NCBI GenBank assembly: GCA_034508935.3
Contig: CM067443.1
Coordinates: forward strand, 56,539,398-56,603,397
Direction of reading: 5' to 3'
DNA length: 64,000 nt
Source of the DNA: Berghia stephanieae
Taxonomy: Eukaryota > Mollusca > Gastropoda > Nudibranchia > Aeolidiidae
A program made the translations under genes and the position numbers. A model generated the notes under the pieces. That model saw only the letters and a program-made list of their open reading frames with translations. It searched no databases and had not been told where the DNA came from. The first letter of the stretch is position 1. Each line of letters starts with the position of its first letter. Positions 1 to 10,939 of this stretch are shown piece after piece.

Positions 1-865
1 ATCCACTACAAGGAAACAGATAGTCATATCTTCCTTCTCTATCCGTCTTCAAACCCACCCAAATAGAATGATTCTGTTCCAGTGCCCCTGCCACTTAGAT
101 CAAGACAAACCTGCCAAGATGAGACGTCATAGAAGTGAGGGATAATATGTTTGAATTCTTCCGGAACTATCTAGAACAGTTATTATAACAAGAGGTCGAC
201 AAAGTCCAAGACATCTCAAGGGAGGCAGCTATGACACCATTTGACAATATCTAAATCATTTTCATTGTATAAATTATCTACTCCTTATAACAGAAATTCA
301 TAATCGGTACTAAAAAGAAATGGAAACTTCCGACATATTAAATTGGAAATAGATCATGTGTGGCTTCCTTTTGACGTCTAGTCCTTCAAAAAATTGTTCT
401 AGACTATTTTCTCTTCTTATATTAAAATAAATTTTCATGACATATTTCTTTAAATTATTTTGAATGGCAGTCAAACCCCGATGTGTTGCGATAAGTAAAA
501 CATTAATCTGGATAATCATGTATTTGTTTGAAAAAAAGAACAAAATCTAAAAATGAGCGAATGAGAAGGGCGACCTTGGGACCACGAAACTCGTGACTGT
601 CAATTGAGATAGAGTTTGGAGTGCACTGTCTTGTCTTGTAACACTATCAAGGGGGAATTGAACGAAGTGAGAGACCCGGTGGATAAAAATGATCGCAACA
701 TTTTGGCTCTGGTGTTGTGAACTACGGGAAGGCACATCACATACATTACCCAACTCGAGTCAGGAATAACTGAATGACTAATCAACTAATCATAAACAGC
801 AAAGGACATTGTAAGGGTGCTTGAATATAAAAGGACTCATATTAAAGGCGTCTTTCTGTGTGATA
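1..865. other. No gene recognised
   Basis: AT-rich sequence with short open frames that lack homology, domain motifs or splice support. Nothing else seen. Confidence 0.6.
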
Positions 866-1060
866 TGTGCGGTTATGTGGTCTAGAGATGTGACACTCGC
901 CTTCGGGTCGTAAGGTTCAGTGTTCGAGTCCCCAGTGGCGCATAGTTGAGTCATTGGAAAGGGCCTTTTACTCACATTCTCTCGCCGTACTCGGGTGTAA
1001 AATGAGTACTTGGACGTTAACAGCGTTGACACTGTTCGAAAAGAAAAATTGTAATATCGT
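866..1060 (+). repeat. tRNA-derived SINE, 3'-truncated
   Basis: Pol III-like head with TGTGGTCTAGAG (A box) and AGTGTTCGAGTCC (B box), then the body CATAGTTGAGTC, TTACTCACATTCTCTC and GTACTCGGGTGTAAAATGAG shared by all SINEs of this family in the window. Ends before the tail. Confidence 0.75.
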
Positions 1061-1124
1061 AAATACATTAATTTAAAAAAAACAGATCGACGACTAAATA
1101 TATCGTACGGATACATTTTTATAG

Positions 1125-1320
1125 ATAGTATGCGCTTGGCGAAGAAGCTCACAACATTGCCATCCGGAAGTGTAACGGACCAACACACAAAACTTTGTGT
1201 AACCATGAGCTTTTTTGTCTGGTTAATACAGTTTAGTCAAAAATACTCATAAACAGGATGGCAAAAAAAAAAAAAACAATAACAAAGACCTGAGTGACGT
1301 CAACATCATTCTATCTATAC
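1125..1320 (+). repeat. MITE family E relative, one-ended copy
   Basis: Shares with 46565-46765 ATGCGCTTGGC, CTCACAACATTG, ATCCGGAAGT, CGGACCAACACACAAAACTT, AATACAGTTTAGT and GAGTGACGTCA in order. Its first 80 bp equal the arm of the 47.7-kb MITE. Confidence 0.75.
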
Positions 1321-1585
1321 ATTCCAAGATTGTTCTTCAACTGAGTGGACGTACGAAATGTTAAGTCATCGATCTGGGTTTGTTTTTTGTTTTTTTGTAA
1401 TGTATCCATTTTCTAATTGTTTTTTGTTGTTGGTTGAAGAAAGGTTTTGAGCCCGAAACGTTCCGTGTTTGGTATTTTTGACTTTTTTGAAGCTATTATA
1501 TTCATGTTTGTTTATTGCATGATATAAATGTGCATGTTTATCGTATTTTCAGTGGATGGCATTTGCTCTTGATTTTATTATCAGT

Positions 1586-1586
1586 T

Positions 1587-1623
<37 letters not shown>

Positions 1624-1695
1624 GTGTTGTTGTTGTTATTGCTGTTGTTGTTGCTGCTGCTACTTGCGTTGTTTTGCTGTTGTTGTTGTTTTTTT
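1586..1695 (+). repeat. GTT/TGC trinucleotide-rich microsatellite
   Basis: Imperfect TTG repeats. Open frames of Val or Leu runs here are translation artefacts. Confidence 0.9.
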
Positions 1696-2379
1696 TTCTT
1701 CTGTTTTGTTTTTTGTTTTTTGTTTTGTATTTTTGTTATTTATTTTCTGTTTTGTTGTTGTTGCTATTGGTAATGCTGATGCTATTGTTGTTATTTGTTT
1801 CCTTTTCTGGCTTTTTAAAACATATGCCAATTTCTTGAGCCAAAAGTAAACAAAAAAAAAATAAATACAAAAACGAAAAGAATACAAATCTAAATTGTGA
1901 TGAGTGATGAATAGCATAAGATTATCGCACGAGTGTGCTATTGTTGAAGAAAGAGGTGCAACACCTGTTTTGCATTAGTGACTTCAAATTGTAGATGGGT
2001 TTTTTTTTTCTCGTTCTTTATTCATTTTGTTTTCGTTCTTATTTATTTTTTATTATTTTTGTGTTTTGTTGTGTAGTAGAAGATGGCTGCAGTATAAGAC
2101 TTTTTTAAATTATCTTGGCTTCAATTATGTTAATTGGTCGAGCAGACACAAGTTGGTTTGATTATAACATCTTTTGATGACAACTTCCTTGTTAGGGGTA
2201 TACTGTTGAGTTAATCTAAATTACTCCATTTTTACCTGTGTTTGCTACAAATCAGTACCTACAGACCTGTGAGATTTTTTTTCTTGCAAGAAAAAAAAAA
2301 AGACAAAACAAGCAAACTCTTAAAGTACGGAGCGCATGGAAATATTTATAAGTAGTGTATTTAAATTTTGAAAGTGCCT

Positions 2380-2475
2380 TACATGCATAATGCCTCGTCT
2401 CATGTGTTGGGTGCTTCCTGTTTAGTGGAGATCCGTTTTAATGCGCTTTGAGTACATTTAATGGATAATATTTTT
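2380..2475 (+). repeat. SINE tail fragment, facing the 2480-2790 SINE
   Basis: TGCGCTTTGAGTACATTTAA and upstream CCTCGTCTCATGTGTTGGGTG match the tail of the same SINE family in + orientation, so two tails meet tail to tail. Confidence 0.6.
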
Positions 2476-2479
2476 TTTT

Positions 2480-2790
2480 AATTTAAAAAAATGAGCTTTA
2501 TATAGCGCAATATCCACTAAATGTGCTCAAAGCGCTTTACAAGGGGTCCCTGGTCAATAGCAACATTTAACATGTAGGACGGGACATGCCGCCTGTTAGG
2601 CGATATTACACTTTTTCGGACAAAGACAACGCTGTTAACGGCCTGGTACTCATTTTACACTTGAGTTCGGTGAGAGAATGTGAGTAAAGAGCCTTTTCCA
2701 GGGACTCAACTATGCGCCGAGCGCGAGGCTCGAACCCAGGACCTTCCTATCCGAAAGCGAGTGGCATACCACTAGACCACACGCGTAATA
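2480..2790 (-). repeat. tRNA-derived SINE, full length
   Basis: Reads from 2790 down: head GTGTGGTCTAGTGGTATGCC with B box GGGTTCGAGCC, body, then tail AAAGCGCTTTGAGCACATTT and GCGCTATATAAA. This is the best copy for defining the family. The CGCTATATAA tail is the kind shared with L2-type LINEs. Confidence 0.85.
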
Positions 2791-3428
2791 TTCTAAACAG
2801 AAACTCAAGTATTTGTGGGATTTTTAAAAATTATATGTAACTGTTGTATTTTCAAACCCTCTAATAATTTGTGTTTGGGCAACATAGAAATTTTCAACAC
2901 CTAGTGCATTCCCTTGGAGTCAGCGTTTTTGGATTTTGATTGACACCATTAAAGACCAGTCAGCCTTTTTCAACGATGATATAATATAATCTTTTAAAGG
3001 AGAAAAAAGAAATGGAAAAGCAAAGAAAATCAAGAAAGTCTATACGCAATAACTGTGAACCAAACAAAGGGAATTCATAGTAACTAACGTATCTTTTTAA
3101 AAACCGAAACCGCCCCCAAGTTCGCTTTTATTATACACAATATACCTAGACCCACATCGTGATTCGGTGCTGAATTTAACAGTATGAGATAATATTGATT
3201 ATTAAAGAGTTAATATACATTTTATTTATATTTAATTTAACCTCATTGATAACACCAGTATCAGACTGGACATAGAATTAATGGCAAATACTTTGAGATC
3301 CATATTTGATGGAGAGAAAAAATATAAATCTTAGCAACAATCAACTTCATCTTATTATCCTCTTTTGCTTCATCTTGTCCCTCGTCTCTTTCTTTATCAA
3401 AAGTATATGACATGACCGTCGTTATCAT

Positions 3429-3430
3429 TG

Positions 3431-3487
<57 letters not shown>

Positions 3488-3517
3488 CATCATCATCATC
3501 GACATCATCATCATAAC

Positions 3518-3573
<56 letters not shown>

Positions 3574-3600
3574 CCACCGCCGCCACCGCCATCATCATCA
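3429..3600 (+). repeat. ATC trinucleotide microsatellite
   Basis: Long imperfect TCA/ATC array. It gives Ser, His or Met runs in open frames, which are artefacts. Confidence 0.95.
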
Positions 3601-3721
3601 TTATTGCCATAACCATCATCATCACCATAACATCATTACCGTTGTCCACGTCGTCTTCATCATTATGACATTTTCATTTTCATCATTTACTGTCTACCTA
3701 TCTTTTTTTCTATATATCCAC

Positions 3722-3789
3722 ATATCTATCTATCTATCTATCTACCTTTCTATCTATTCATTTATCTGTCTATCCATCTGTTCATTTAG

Positions 3790-3866
<77 letters not shown>

Positions 3867-3870
3867 CATC
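3722..3870 (+). repeat. TATC tetranucleotide microsatellite
   Basis: Pure over about 3791-3865, imperfect at the edges (CATC, TTTATC). Confidence 0.95.
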
Positions 3871-4429
3871 TATTCATCTATTTATCAATCGATCTATTTA
3901 TCTATCCATCTTTATATAATGCATAAACATATAAATATACATATTATCATGTCTATTTGTCTGTCTGTCTGTCAATGCGCCCATCTACCTTTTAGCATGC
4001 GTTTCTGTCAGTACACATTCTTGTTTCCTGCCAAGTGAGTGTCTTCAAGCTCCTCTGTTTGTTGTTCACCTGCTAATCTACTAATTAAATCAAACATCTT
4101 GATCCACCTGCTATTGTGTAAATATTTCTCACTTGAAATAAAAACACCTGTTTATCATTATCTTCAATTTAAAAGGAAGGACCATATATTAATATATTAA
4201 ATAACACTAAAGCATGAGGACCTCAAAAATAGATAAGGGATGGAAAAGTAGCCAACCCCAGTCGGACTAATTGGCAGAACAAAAAACCCGCGTTGATATT
4301 GTATGTAAATCATGTCACATTGAATGGGCTACAACTATAATAGCAATTTCTTCATTTACAAATACATTTTAATACAGTGAAAGTTCATCTATTCCGTATT
4401 GCAAATCAAACAATAAATCAATCATACAC

Positions 4430-4841
4430 GAAGTTCCAGGTTAGAAAGTTTTTGTCAAGATGAGAGTCATAGGTTAATCGATCGATAGTTGAAGGACGAG
4501 TTTTCTGGCCAAAATTTTAAATATGTGTTGTTTTATTATAAGAATATGGCAGTATACTGATGAAAAAAAAAATGTATTGATTTAAGACAAACGAGTGAAA
4601 ACGACGGAAGCGGTATTATGTTTGGTTTTTTTTTTATTATTCATTTTCTGCAACATTAATTCTCGATCCTTTGTTGCCATGGCCAAACTCCAAAGAATCA
4701 AATTTCAGCGCTTAAAACAGTTAATATGTCGTACTTTGGAAAAACACGTATATTAAAATTTGGCCAGAAAACTCGTCCTTTATATTATATCGCTCGATTT
4801 CAATGACCCTCATCTTCAAAAACTCTCAAACCTGGGACTTC
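4430..4841. mobile_element. MITE with long terminal inverted repeats (about 105 bp)
   Basis: Left arm 4430-4535 (GAAGTTCCAGGTTAGAAAGT, ATCGATCGATA, GAAGGACGAGTTTTCTGGCC) pairs with the reverse complement of 4735-4841 (GAAGTCCCAGGTTTGAGAGT, AAAGGACGAGTTTTCTGGCC). The middle is about 200 bp of AT-rich non-coding DNA. Confidence 0.82.
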
Positions 4842-4843
4842 TG

Positions 4844-4975
4844 GAAGTCTCAGATTTGAGAGTTTTTGTCAGAATGAGGATCATTTAAATCGATCGATAT
4901 TTGAAGGACGATTTTTAAACCAAATTATTAAATACGTCTTTTACCAGAGTACAGCGGTTAACTGGTTAAATGAAG
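4844..4975 (+). repeat. Solo arm of the same MITE family
   Basis: GAAGTCTCAGATTTGAGAGT, AAATCGATCGATATTTGAAG and AGAGTACAGCGGTTAACTGG repeat the arm of the neighbouring MITE, starting two bases after it. Confidence 0.75.
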
Positions 4976-5655
4976 ACTGGGAATTCGTGATAATAATTAG
5001 CTTATGAATCATTTCGATCTCTCGGTCACTGGAAACTAATTTAATGTGAATCATTAATTCTCAGGAAAAAATCAATCTCGTCATATGAGAGAGGGGTGTG
5101 TCAAGGGTGGCAAGGGTGTCATGTAGCAGACGGATATTTGCATCCTGTCTACAATTCTATGGTCTGATTTTGGTTCACGGGGCGAGTTTGAATTTCAATT
5201 GGGCTGATTGTTCGCTTGTTTTGGTTGGTTCTATTTTGTTTTGCTGGACTTTTTTCTTTCGGTTCTTTGTTTTTATTTTGATTTGGTTATTATTTGTTAT
5301 GTTTTATGGATATTTTTTTAATTCTATTTTTCTTCTTGCTTTGATTTTAATTGTTTGTGCTATTCTTGTAAATTTTGTTGTTCCTTTTAATATTCCCAAC
5401 ACATTCCATCGAATTGTTTATAAGGCATTTTAATTAATATGAAATTGAATATTTAAAATTAGAAAATCAATTTTATCCACAAATCCCAACAAAATAATGG
5501 GATTTGCGTAATTTTATATAATAAATGAGTAAAAAACAATAACTCACATTTCGTTCAAGACGGCTTTTCTCTGCAGCAATGCGTTTCGTCAGTTGTAGAT
5601 CTTCTTGGATGAAAGATGATTCCGTGGTGTTCATCTGAGTGTTGAGTGGTGCGTG

Positions 5656-5660
<5 letters not shown>
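4976..5660. other. No gene recognised
   Basis: A T-rich 111-codon open frame at 5098-5433 is compositional (Phe, Leu, Ile runs) and shows no domain. Nothing else supported. Confidence 0.5.
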
Positions 5661-5709
<49 letters not shown>

Positions 5710-5714
5710 CGCGC
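5661..5714 (+). repeat. GT then GC alternating tract
   Basis: About 41 bp of GT followed without a break by 13 bp of GC. A wholly alternating purine-pyrimidine run. Confidence 0.95.
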
Positions 5715-6298
5715 GAACTGCATGCATACGTTTGTTTATTTTTGGGTTGTTGTTTTTTTGGTTTTTTTTTTTTTGGAATATAAATAAATGAATAAATAGA
5801 TAAATATATTTTTAAAAGATGGGAGGGAGGGGAGAGGGAACGAACGGAAGGGAGGCGGTTGGGGGAGAGAGAAAAGGGAAGAGGAAAGGAAATGATGCGG
5901 TGAGAAAGGGGACGTATATGCGGGGGAGGGGGGAGAATTTTGGCGGAGGAGGTTTATTTTGTGCTATTAGTTTGAATTTATTTGAGTGTCTGCACATTGT
6001 CATAAGTTTGGGTCTTTTATTTAGGATATTATGTTTATGACTGTGACCATTTTTCGATAAGGCCAAGGTTGCATTTCTTGTTCCACATCGATACAGACTG
6101 GGTTTTTTTGGACAATATCCCATATTACTGTTGGCGTTTTATTTGAATTTATTTAGACCCAGTAGTGCATTGATAATTTTGTGCTCTAATCTCTGTTTTC
6201 GTTTCTTATCGTCGTTTTGTGATTGCTATATCTGGTTTTGAATTTGGGAACAGGATAAACATCGTTGTTCTAAGGTCATCAGGGTGAAAAGTTGTTGA

Positions 6299-6475
6299 TT
6301 AATTATTATTAGACATGAGAGTGAGAATTGTTGTTCCAAAACTGCCAAGTGCCTGGAACATTTCCGTATTTAATCTTGTCGACCCTCTTGCTTTTCCTGT
6401 CGCCATTTTCTTGAGCACATATTTCACTTCCGCTTTTATGATAGCTGGTCCTTGCAGAAAGGCTGTCGCATGATC
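6299..6475 (-). mobile_element. LINE fragment, reverse transcriptase N-terminal part, opposite orientation
   Basis: Encodes IIKAEVKYVLKKMATGKARG and LNTEMFQALGSFG, the motif ahead of the reverse-transcriptase fingers. It points away from the fragment at 6600-7302, with a C-run between them. Confidence 0.6.

Positions 6476-6476
<1 letters not shown>

Positions 6477-6509
<33 letters not shown>
6477..6509 (+). repeat. 33-base C homopolymer
   Basis: Unbroken C run. Similar C or G runs occur at 8855-8882, 17312-17333, 37780-37799 and 52577-52599. Confidence 0.95.
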
Positions 6510-6599
6510 ACCTTGCGCCCTATCTGCTTTAACTAATGTTTCTTCATAATCCATTCATCTGTTTGTTTTTTAAAAATCTCTACACATAAATTGTTTTCC

Positions 6600-7302
6600 G
6601 AGAAAATGGAAGCGCTCATGGAATTAAGGTTGGAAGGAAAATAATAAATAACGCATACTATGCTGATGATCTCCAATACCTGACAACAATTATTATTAAG
6701 GAAGGGGGGGGGGGTGTGGTATAAAATACGGGTTATTGATGAATGTGAAAAAAAAATCAAGATAATGCTCATTTCCAACAAGAAAGAGATTCTACAAATA
6801 AACATAAAAAATGATCAGAAAAGACTGGAACAAGTAAACAGCTTTATTGGACAACTTATCACAGAAGATGGAAGAAGTGAAGAAGAAATACGTTTGATAC
6901 AAACAAACTTTATAAAGTTGAATAAAATTCTTATTTGCCGTAATATAAATCTTCCAACAAGTATTAGACTAAAGAAGAGTTACAGCTAGTCAATATTTTT
7001 CTATGGTTGTGAAATGAGGGCGTTGCAATTAAATTGGTCTTGAGAAAAGAATTGGTGTTGTGAAAGTGAAATGTGGCTATACAGGAGAATAAAAAATATA
7101 TCTAGGGAAAAAAGGAATACAAACACAAATGTTAAAGACACTCGACATAACACAGTCTGAACTCCTAAAAACTATCAAGCAAAGAAATCTTGCATACAAC
7201 GTTATATATTAAGACATGAAACGACCCAAAAGAAGACACTGGAGGAAAAAGTAGAGGACGAAAATCAAGTTAGATGAACAACGAAAAAAAACTAGATCAT
7301 TT
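6600..7302 (+). mobile_element. LINE fragment, catalytic and C-terminal part
   Basis: NNAYYADDLQYLTT at about 6645-6690 is the YADD catalytic box. QLITEDGRSEEEIRLIQTNF and FFYGCEMRAL follow. Several stops and shifts. A SINE interrupts the end. Confidence 0.65.
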
Positions 7303-7541
7303 ACAAAGGGGTTCCTAGCCAACAGCAACATTTAACGTGTAGGGCGAGATATGAGAGGCGATACTTTTTTTTTCGACAGAGATAACGCTATGAACTGCCA
7401 GGTACTGATTATACATATGAGTACTGCGAGAGAGTAAAGAGCCTTTTCCAAGGACTTAACTATGCACCGCTCAGAACGGATCTCGACCGAGGAATTTCCG
7501 ATCCCAAGGCGAGAGCTATACCACTAGACCACATAGCCGCA
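7303..7541 (-). repeat. tRNA-derived SINE
   Basis: Same family in reverse: GCTATGTGGTCTAGTGGTAT head at the right edge, AAAGGCTCTTTACTC body and AAAGGGGTTCC at left. The B box is mutated. It interrupts the LINE fragment at 6600-7302. Confidence 0.75.
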
Positions 7542-7689
7542 CAGAGGAAAAGCTGGCAGTAAAATACCAAAGAGGTAGTATCAACGAAGATAAATGAATG
7601 TTAAGAAATCTTGAGGCTCTGAAGAACTACCATACAAATTTAAACCAATCCTTTCGTGCGCCAGTCAATAGTAGTAGTACCGTATGGCT

Positions 7690-8235
7690 ACAACTCCAAA
7701 TTCATTTCATCAACCGAGCTTCGGAAGTCTACCTCCGCCCTAGAACTGTTTCATAGCCACATGCAATTCTCGTTACTGGACAGTGGAGGACACAATGTGA
7801 TCGCTGGTCTCTGGAGCTACCCGACACTTCCGGCAGACATCACTGCTCCCAAGTTTCCCTCTGCATACATTTGATTCAGTTCTACCATGTCCTGTTAAGA
7901 GGTGATTTGAGGAAACCCAGTATTTCCTGACATTGTGGAATTCAGGCATTCATTTGGTAGAGTCTTTTATGGTGTTTCTCCCTGTTCCACATTTCTCTCC
8001 AGTTCTCTTCCACGTTGAAGTCTACCATTTTTATTCGGTGGAAAGGTCTTCTCGAGTTGAGCCTTGTTGTTGAAGGGGCTCCCTTTATGATAATTTTTGT
8101 AGGAGTGTTATCTGTGGCTTCATCAATTCTTGCATGCATCATTTGATTAGCTTCTTTGATTGTCGTCAAAGACTTCCTGGTGCAATACCGCTCAGTGTTG
8201 GAAGCCACTGAGTAGGAATTTATTTTAGACATCCT
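7690..8235 (-). mobile_element. LINE C-terminal fragment (I/R1/Jockey-like)
   Basis: A 96-residue frame with ENWREMWNREKHHKRLYQMN is followed by LLTGHGRTESNVCRGKLGSS, DVCRKCRVAPETSDHIV. The WxxxW then LTGHG plus cysteine pattern is typical of the region after RNase H in non-LTR elements. Stops are present. Confidence 0.55.
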
Positions 8236-9362
8236 GTTATTATTCTCATTGATTCTCTTAATCGGATGTCAATGCGGTTTACACGTAGGCTCCTCATCCA
8301 AATAGGCACGCTCAGTGCCAAAGCAGACGTTCTCAGTGCCTGTGGTAAAGCTTTTGCTGCTTTTCAAAAGTGGAAGTTTGTGGATACTGATATTTATAGG
8401 CATCACTTATCAAAGGATTAGGAGTGGGGGGGGGGGGGGAGGGGGGGCTCTGGTCAGAGCAGGGCGAAACGATCTACGACCGTCCGGGATGGTGTCTTAG
8501 CAAGAAAATGTGATATTCTAGGGGAGGTAACCATAATAATGTTTTCATTTCATCATAATTTGATCTAATTGTCTACCTTTAGTAATGTCTGATTATGCTC
8601 ACCTCATGACTCCGAGAACCATGTTTTGTGAATTTAAAAAATTGAGTATGGAGGTGACACAATTATGATAAGAAATAATAGGAATAGAGATGAAAACAGT
8701 GACACACTAGCGCTGAGCCATCGGTCAAGCAAAAATAATGATAATTTTTAAAACTATCGCTTAGCCTCTAACATCCGAGTTAGATATTGGTAAATAGCTG
8801 AAAGCGTCGCGAGTGCCGTAAAACCATACAAAATAAAAGAGATATCAAGAACAACCCCCCCCCCCCCCCCCCCCCCCCCCCCATTAAAAAAAAAAGAAGA
8901 GCACAACGAAGCAAATCGAAATGATGTTATTTTTGGGATTTGATAAGAATGAGCTGATTAGTTTGTTTCACTATAATAATCATTCAGTAAAATGTCTTGC
9001 GAATGAAGTGGTAATCTGTTTTGTAGGCAGTGGAAGTGCATTTGAAACACATAAAAGTATTAAACGAAGCAAATTTTCACTGAATTAATTTTATTGCTGT
9101 GACTGCAGTAGGTACAGTAAGCATGCGAAACGTACAGTAAGGGTGGACACTAGTCGTTAGGGGCCAATATCGAACACTATATCGACAAACAGGAATCAGT
9201 ATCGATAAGTACTGAGTACTTATTATGCACGATCAATGGAAAGGTCCAACTAATTGCCGTCCGGAGCAGTCCTCCGGAGGTCATCTAAAGCATTCTCGAG
9301 CGATCGGGAGGCCTCAGAGCTGTCCGAAGCTTCCCAGAAGCCCTCCGGAGGAGAGGCCTTCC
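8236..9362. other. Non-coding, with homopolymers and a CCGGAG-rich patch
   Basis: G and C runs at 8426-8447 and 8855-8882, and a GC-rich stretch at 9254-9360 with repeated CTCCGGAG palindromes. No gene seen. Confidence 0.5.
8855..8882 (+). repeat. 28-base C homopolymer
   Basis: Unbroken C run ahead of an A-rich stretch. Confidence 0.95.
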
Positions 9363-9394
9363 GAAAGCTCCTCATGCTAGCATTTCTTTCAATT

Positions 9395-10386
9395 GTGACC
9401 CTTCGTGTCAAAACGGTATTATGTCGGGATAGACCAGATGCTAAAAAGTCAAATCATAGTCAAACTGGTCAAAAATATGAAACGTTGGTATTTAGCACAG
9501 TAAAATATGATATTCCTTCTCCTCTATAAAGCAAACAAACTCAACTTAAGCATGATATTTCTGGCTACAAATTCAATTTTCAGCATCTTAGTCATCAAAA
9601 GATTGTTGACAAAGTGGTAGTAGATAGTGAAGCCAAGGGAATGGAAGTGAATATCACCAAAACGGAATGCATGGTAATACAGAAAAACCCCGAAAACAAC
9701 AACACCTGCAATATAACGATTCACGGCGAGCAACTTACCAACGTAGAAAGTTTTAAATACCTAGGTTCAATAGTGACAACAGATGGAAGATGTAACCGAG
9801 ACATACGAGCAAGAATAACTCAAGCCAAACAGGCCTTCATGGACCTGGGAAACATTTTGAAAAACAAACAGATGTCGTTCGGGATTAGATTCCGAGTCTT
9901 GAAGTGCTACGTGTGGCCAATCTTGTTATACGGATGCGAAAGCTGGACTACAAATGCAGAAACACAAAAGAACATTGAAGCTTTTGAAATGTGGTGCTTG
10001 AGAAGGATGCAGAGAATATCGTATACTGCACACAAAACGAACGAAGAAGTGCTAAAACAAACATACCAACAAAGGAAACTAATGCCCTTAATAGTGGATC
10101 GACAACTATCCTTTTTCGGACACATAGTAAGGAAAGATAAGAATGAATACCTGGCAAGTTGTGGAAAAATACCTGGTAAACGCGCCCGGGGGAGACAAAG
10201 AAAAACACTCATAGACCAACTGAAGGGCTTCACCAGCCTAACAATCCAAGAGCTGTTTGAAAAGGCAAGAGACAGGGAGGAATGGAGAGAGATAATTCAT
10301 GCAGTATCCGAAGCCTGGACCAGGCATGGAACCTAGAAGAAGAAGAAGTCATCGCGACTAAATACCGATTTGAGACGACGGGTCAC
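9395..10386. mobile_element. Inverted-repeat DNA element with about 40-bp ends, containing the LINE fragment
   Basis: Left end GTGACCCTTCGTGTCAAAAC and the reverse complement of the right end GTGACCCGTCGTCTCAAATC agree over about 40 bp at roughly 80 per cent. AATT flanks both sides. Removing it restores continuity with a related repeat at 49302-49680, which confirms the boundaries. Confidence 0.72.
9600..10346 (+). mobile_element. RTE-like LINE, 3' fragment
   Basis: One open frame of about 240 residues covers the end of the reverse transcriptase and the C-terminal region: NITKTECMVI, SFKYLGSIVTTDGRC, LLYGCESWTT, HKTNEEVLKQ, LSFFGHIVRKDK, GRQRKTLIDQLKGF, and ends RHGT, TAG and a GAA-repeat tail. 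It is 5'-truncated and sits inside the inverted-repeat element at 9395-10386. Confidence 0.88.
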
Positions 10387-10854
10387 AATTTATATATTCA
10401 CCGTGAATCTTTTGTCATGCGTTTAGTTAGGTTTTCAATTTGTCAATATATAATAGCATTTTAAAAACTCTAAGTCAAACTTTGATAGATTATTGAAAGT
10501 TTAAATTTTCCGAATAATACGACTATTGTTTTGGTTTTCCGTCGCCATTTTATTTTGTGAAGTATTGAAAGCAGTCCTTGGATTATTTTTTTTTTATTAG
10601 GGTTAGCTCGAGGTCATAAATCTCAGTAAAGGTGCTAGGGTGTTTGTTTTATCCTGTTTGGATTAGTTAAAGGTACTAGGTTTTATTTTTTCTTAGGGTT
10701 AGTTGAGGGAATATTTGAGTTGTTTCCCCGGCGGCCGTAGGCCTCCGGACGCCTCCCGGAAATTTCGGACAGCCCTGAGGGCACCGAATCTAGCCGACCT
10801 ATCTACCCAATTACATATTGGGTGTAGTGGACGGGCGAGGGGGGATGATCATGA

Positions 10855-10925
10855 AAAAAGTTATCTCGACTTCACCCTGGGTCGATCCTGAGTATGAAAC
10901 GAGTGCTCTACCAACTGAACTTTCT
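10855..10925 (-). repeat. tRNA-like relic
   Basis: Reverse complement reads AGTTCAGTTGGTAGAGCACT (A-box like), an anticodon-loop-like TTTCATA and a degenerate GGATCGACCC B box. It resembles a decayed tRNA or SINE head, not a functional gene. Confidence 0.4.
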
Positions 10926-10939
10926 GGACTCAGATTCAA

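Larger units (their letters stand above)
9363..10735 (+). repeat. Dispersed repeat family D, copy A (split by insertion)
   Basis: Parts 9363-9394 and 10387-10735 match 49302-49680 in order: CCGAAAGCTCCTC, CTAGCATTTCTTTCAATT, TTCACCGTG, TGTGAAGTATTGAA, GCAGTCCT, TTAGGGTTAGCTCGAGGTC, GGTACTAGGTT, GGGAATATTTG. Nature unknown; no coding sequence. Confidence 0.72.

Noticed and set aside
1515-1849. 107-codon hydrophobic protein
   Set aside because: Leu/Val runs from GTT repeats. No support beyond composition.
3261-3919. Poly-Met, poly-Ser/His and LSIY-repeat frames
   Set aside because: Translations of the ATC and TATC microsatellites.
5098-5433. 111-codon membrane-protein-like frame
   Set aside because: T-rich DNA gives Phe, Leu and Ile runs in frame. 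No splice, homology or motif evidence.
10597-10700. Telomere-like TTAGGGTTAG
   Set aside because: Only one and a half repeats at a time, and the same motif is a fixed part of repeat family D at 49.5 kb.
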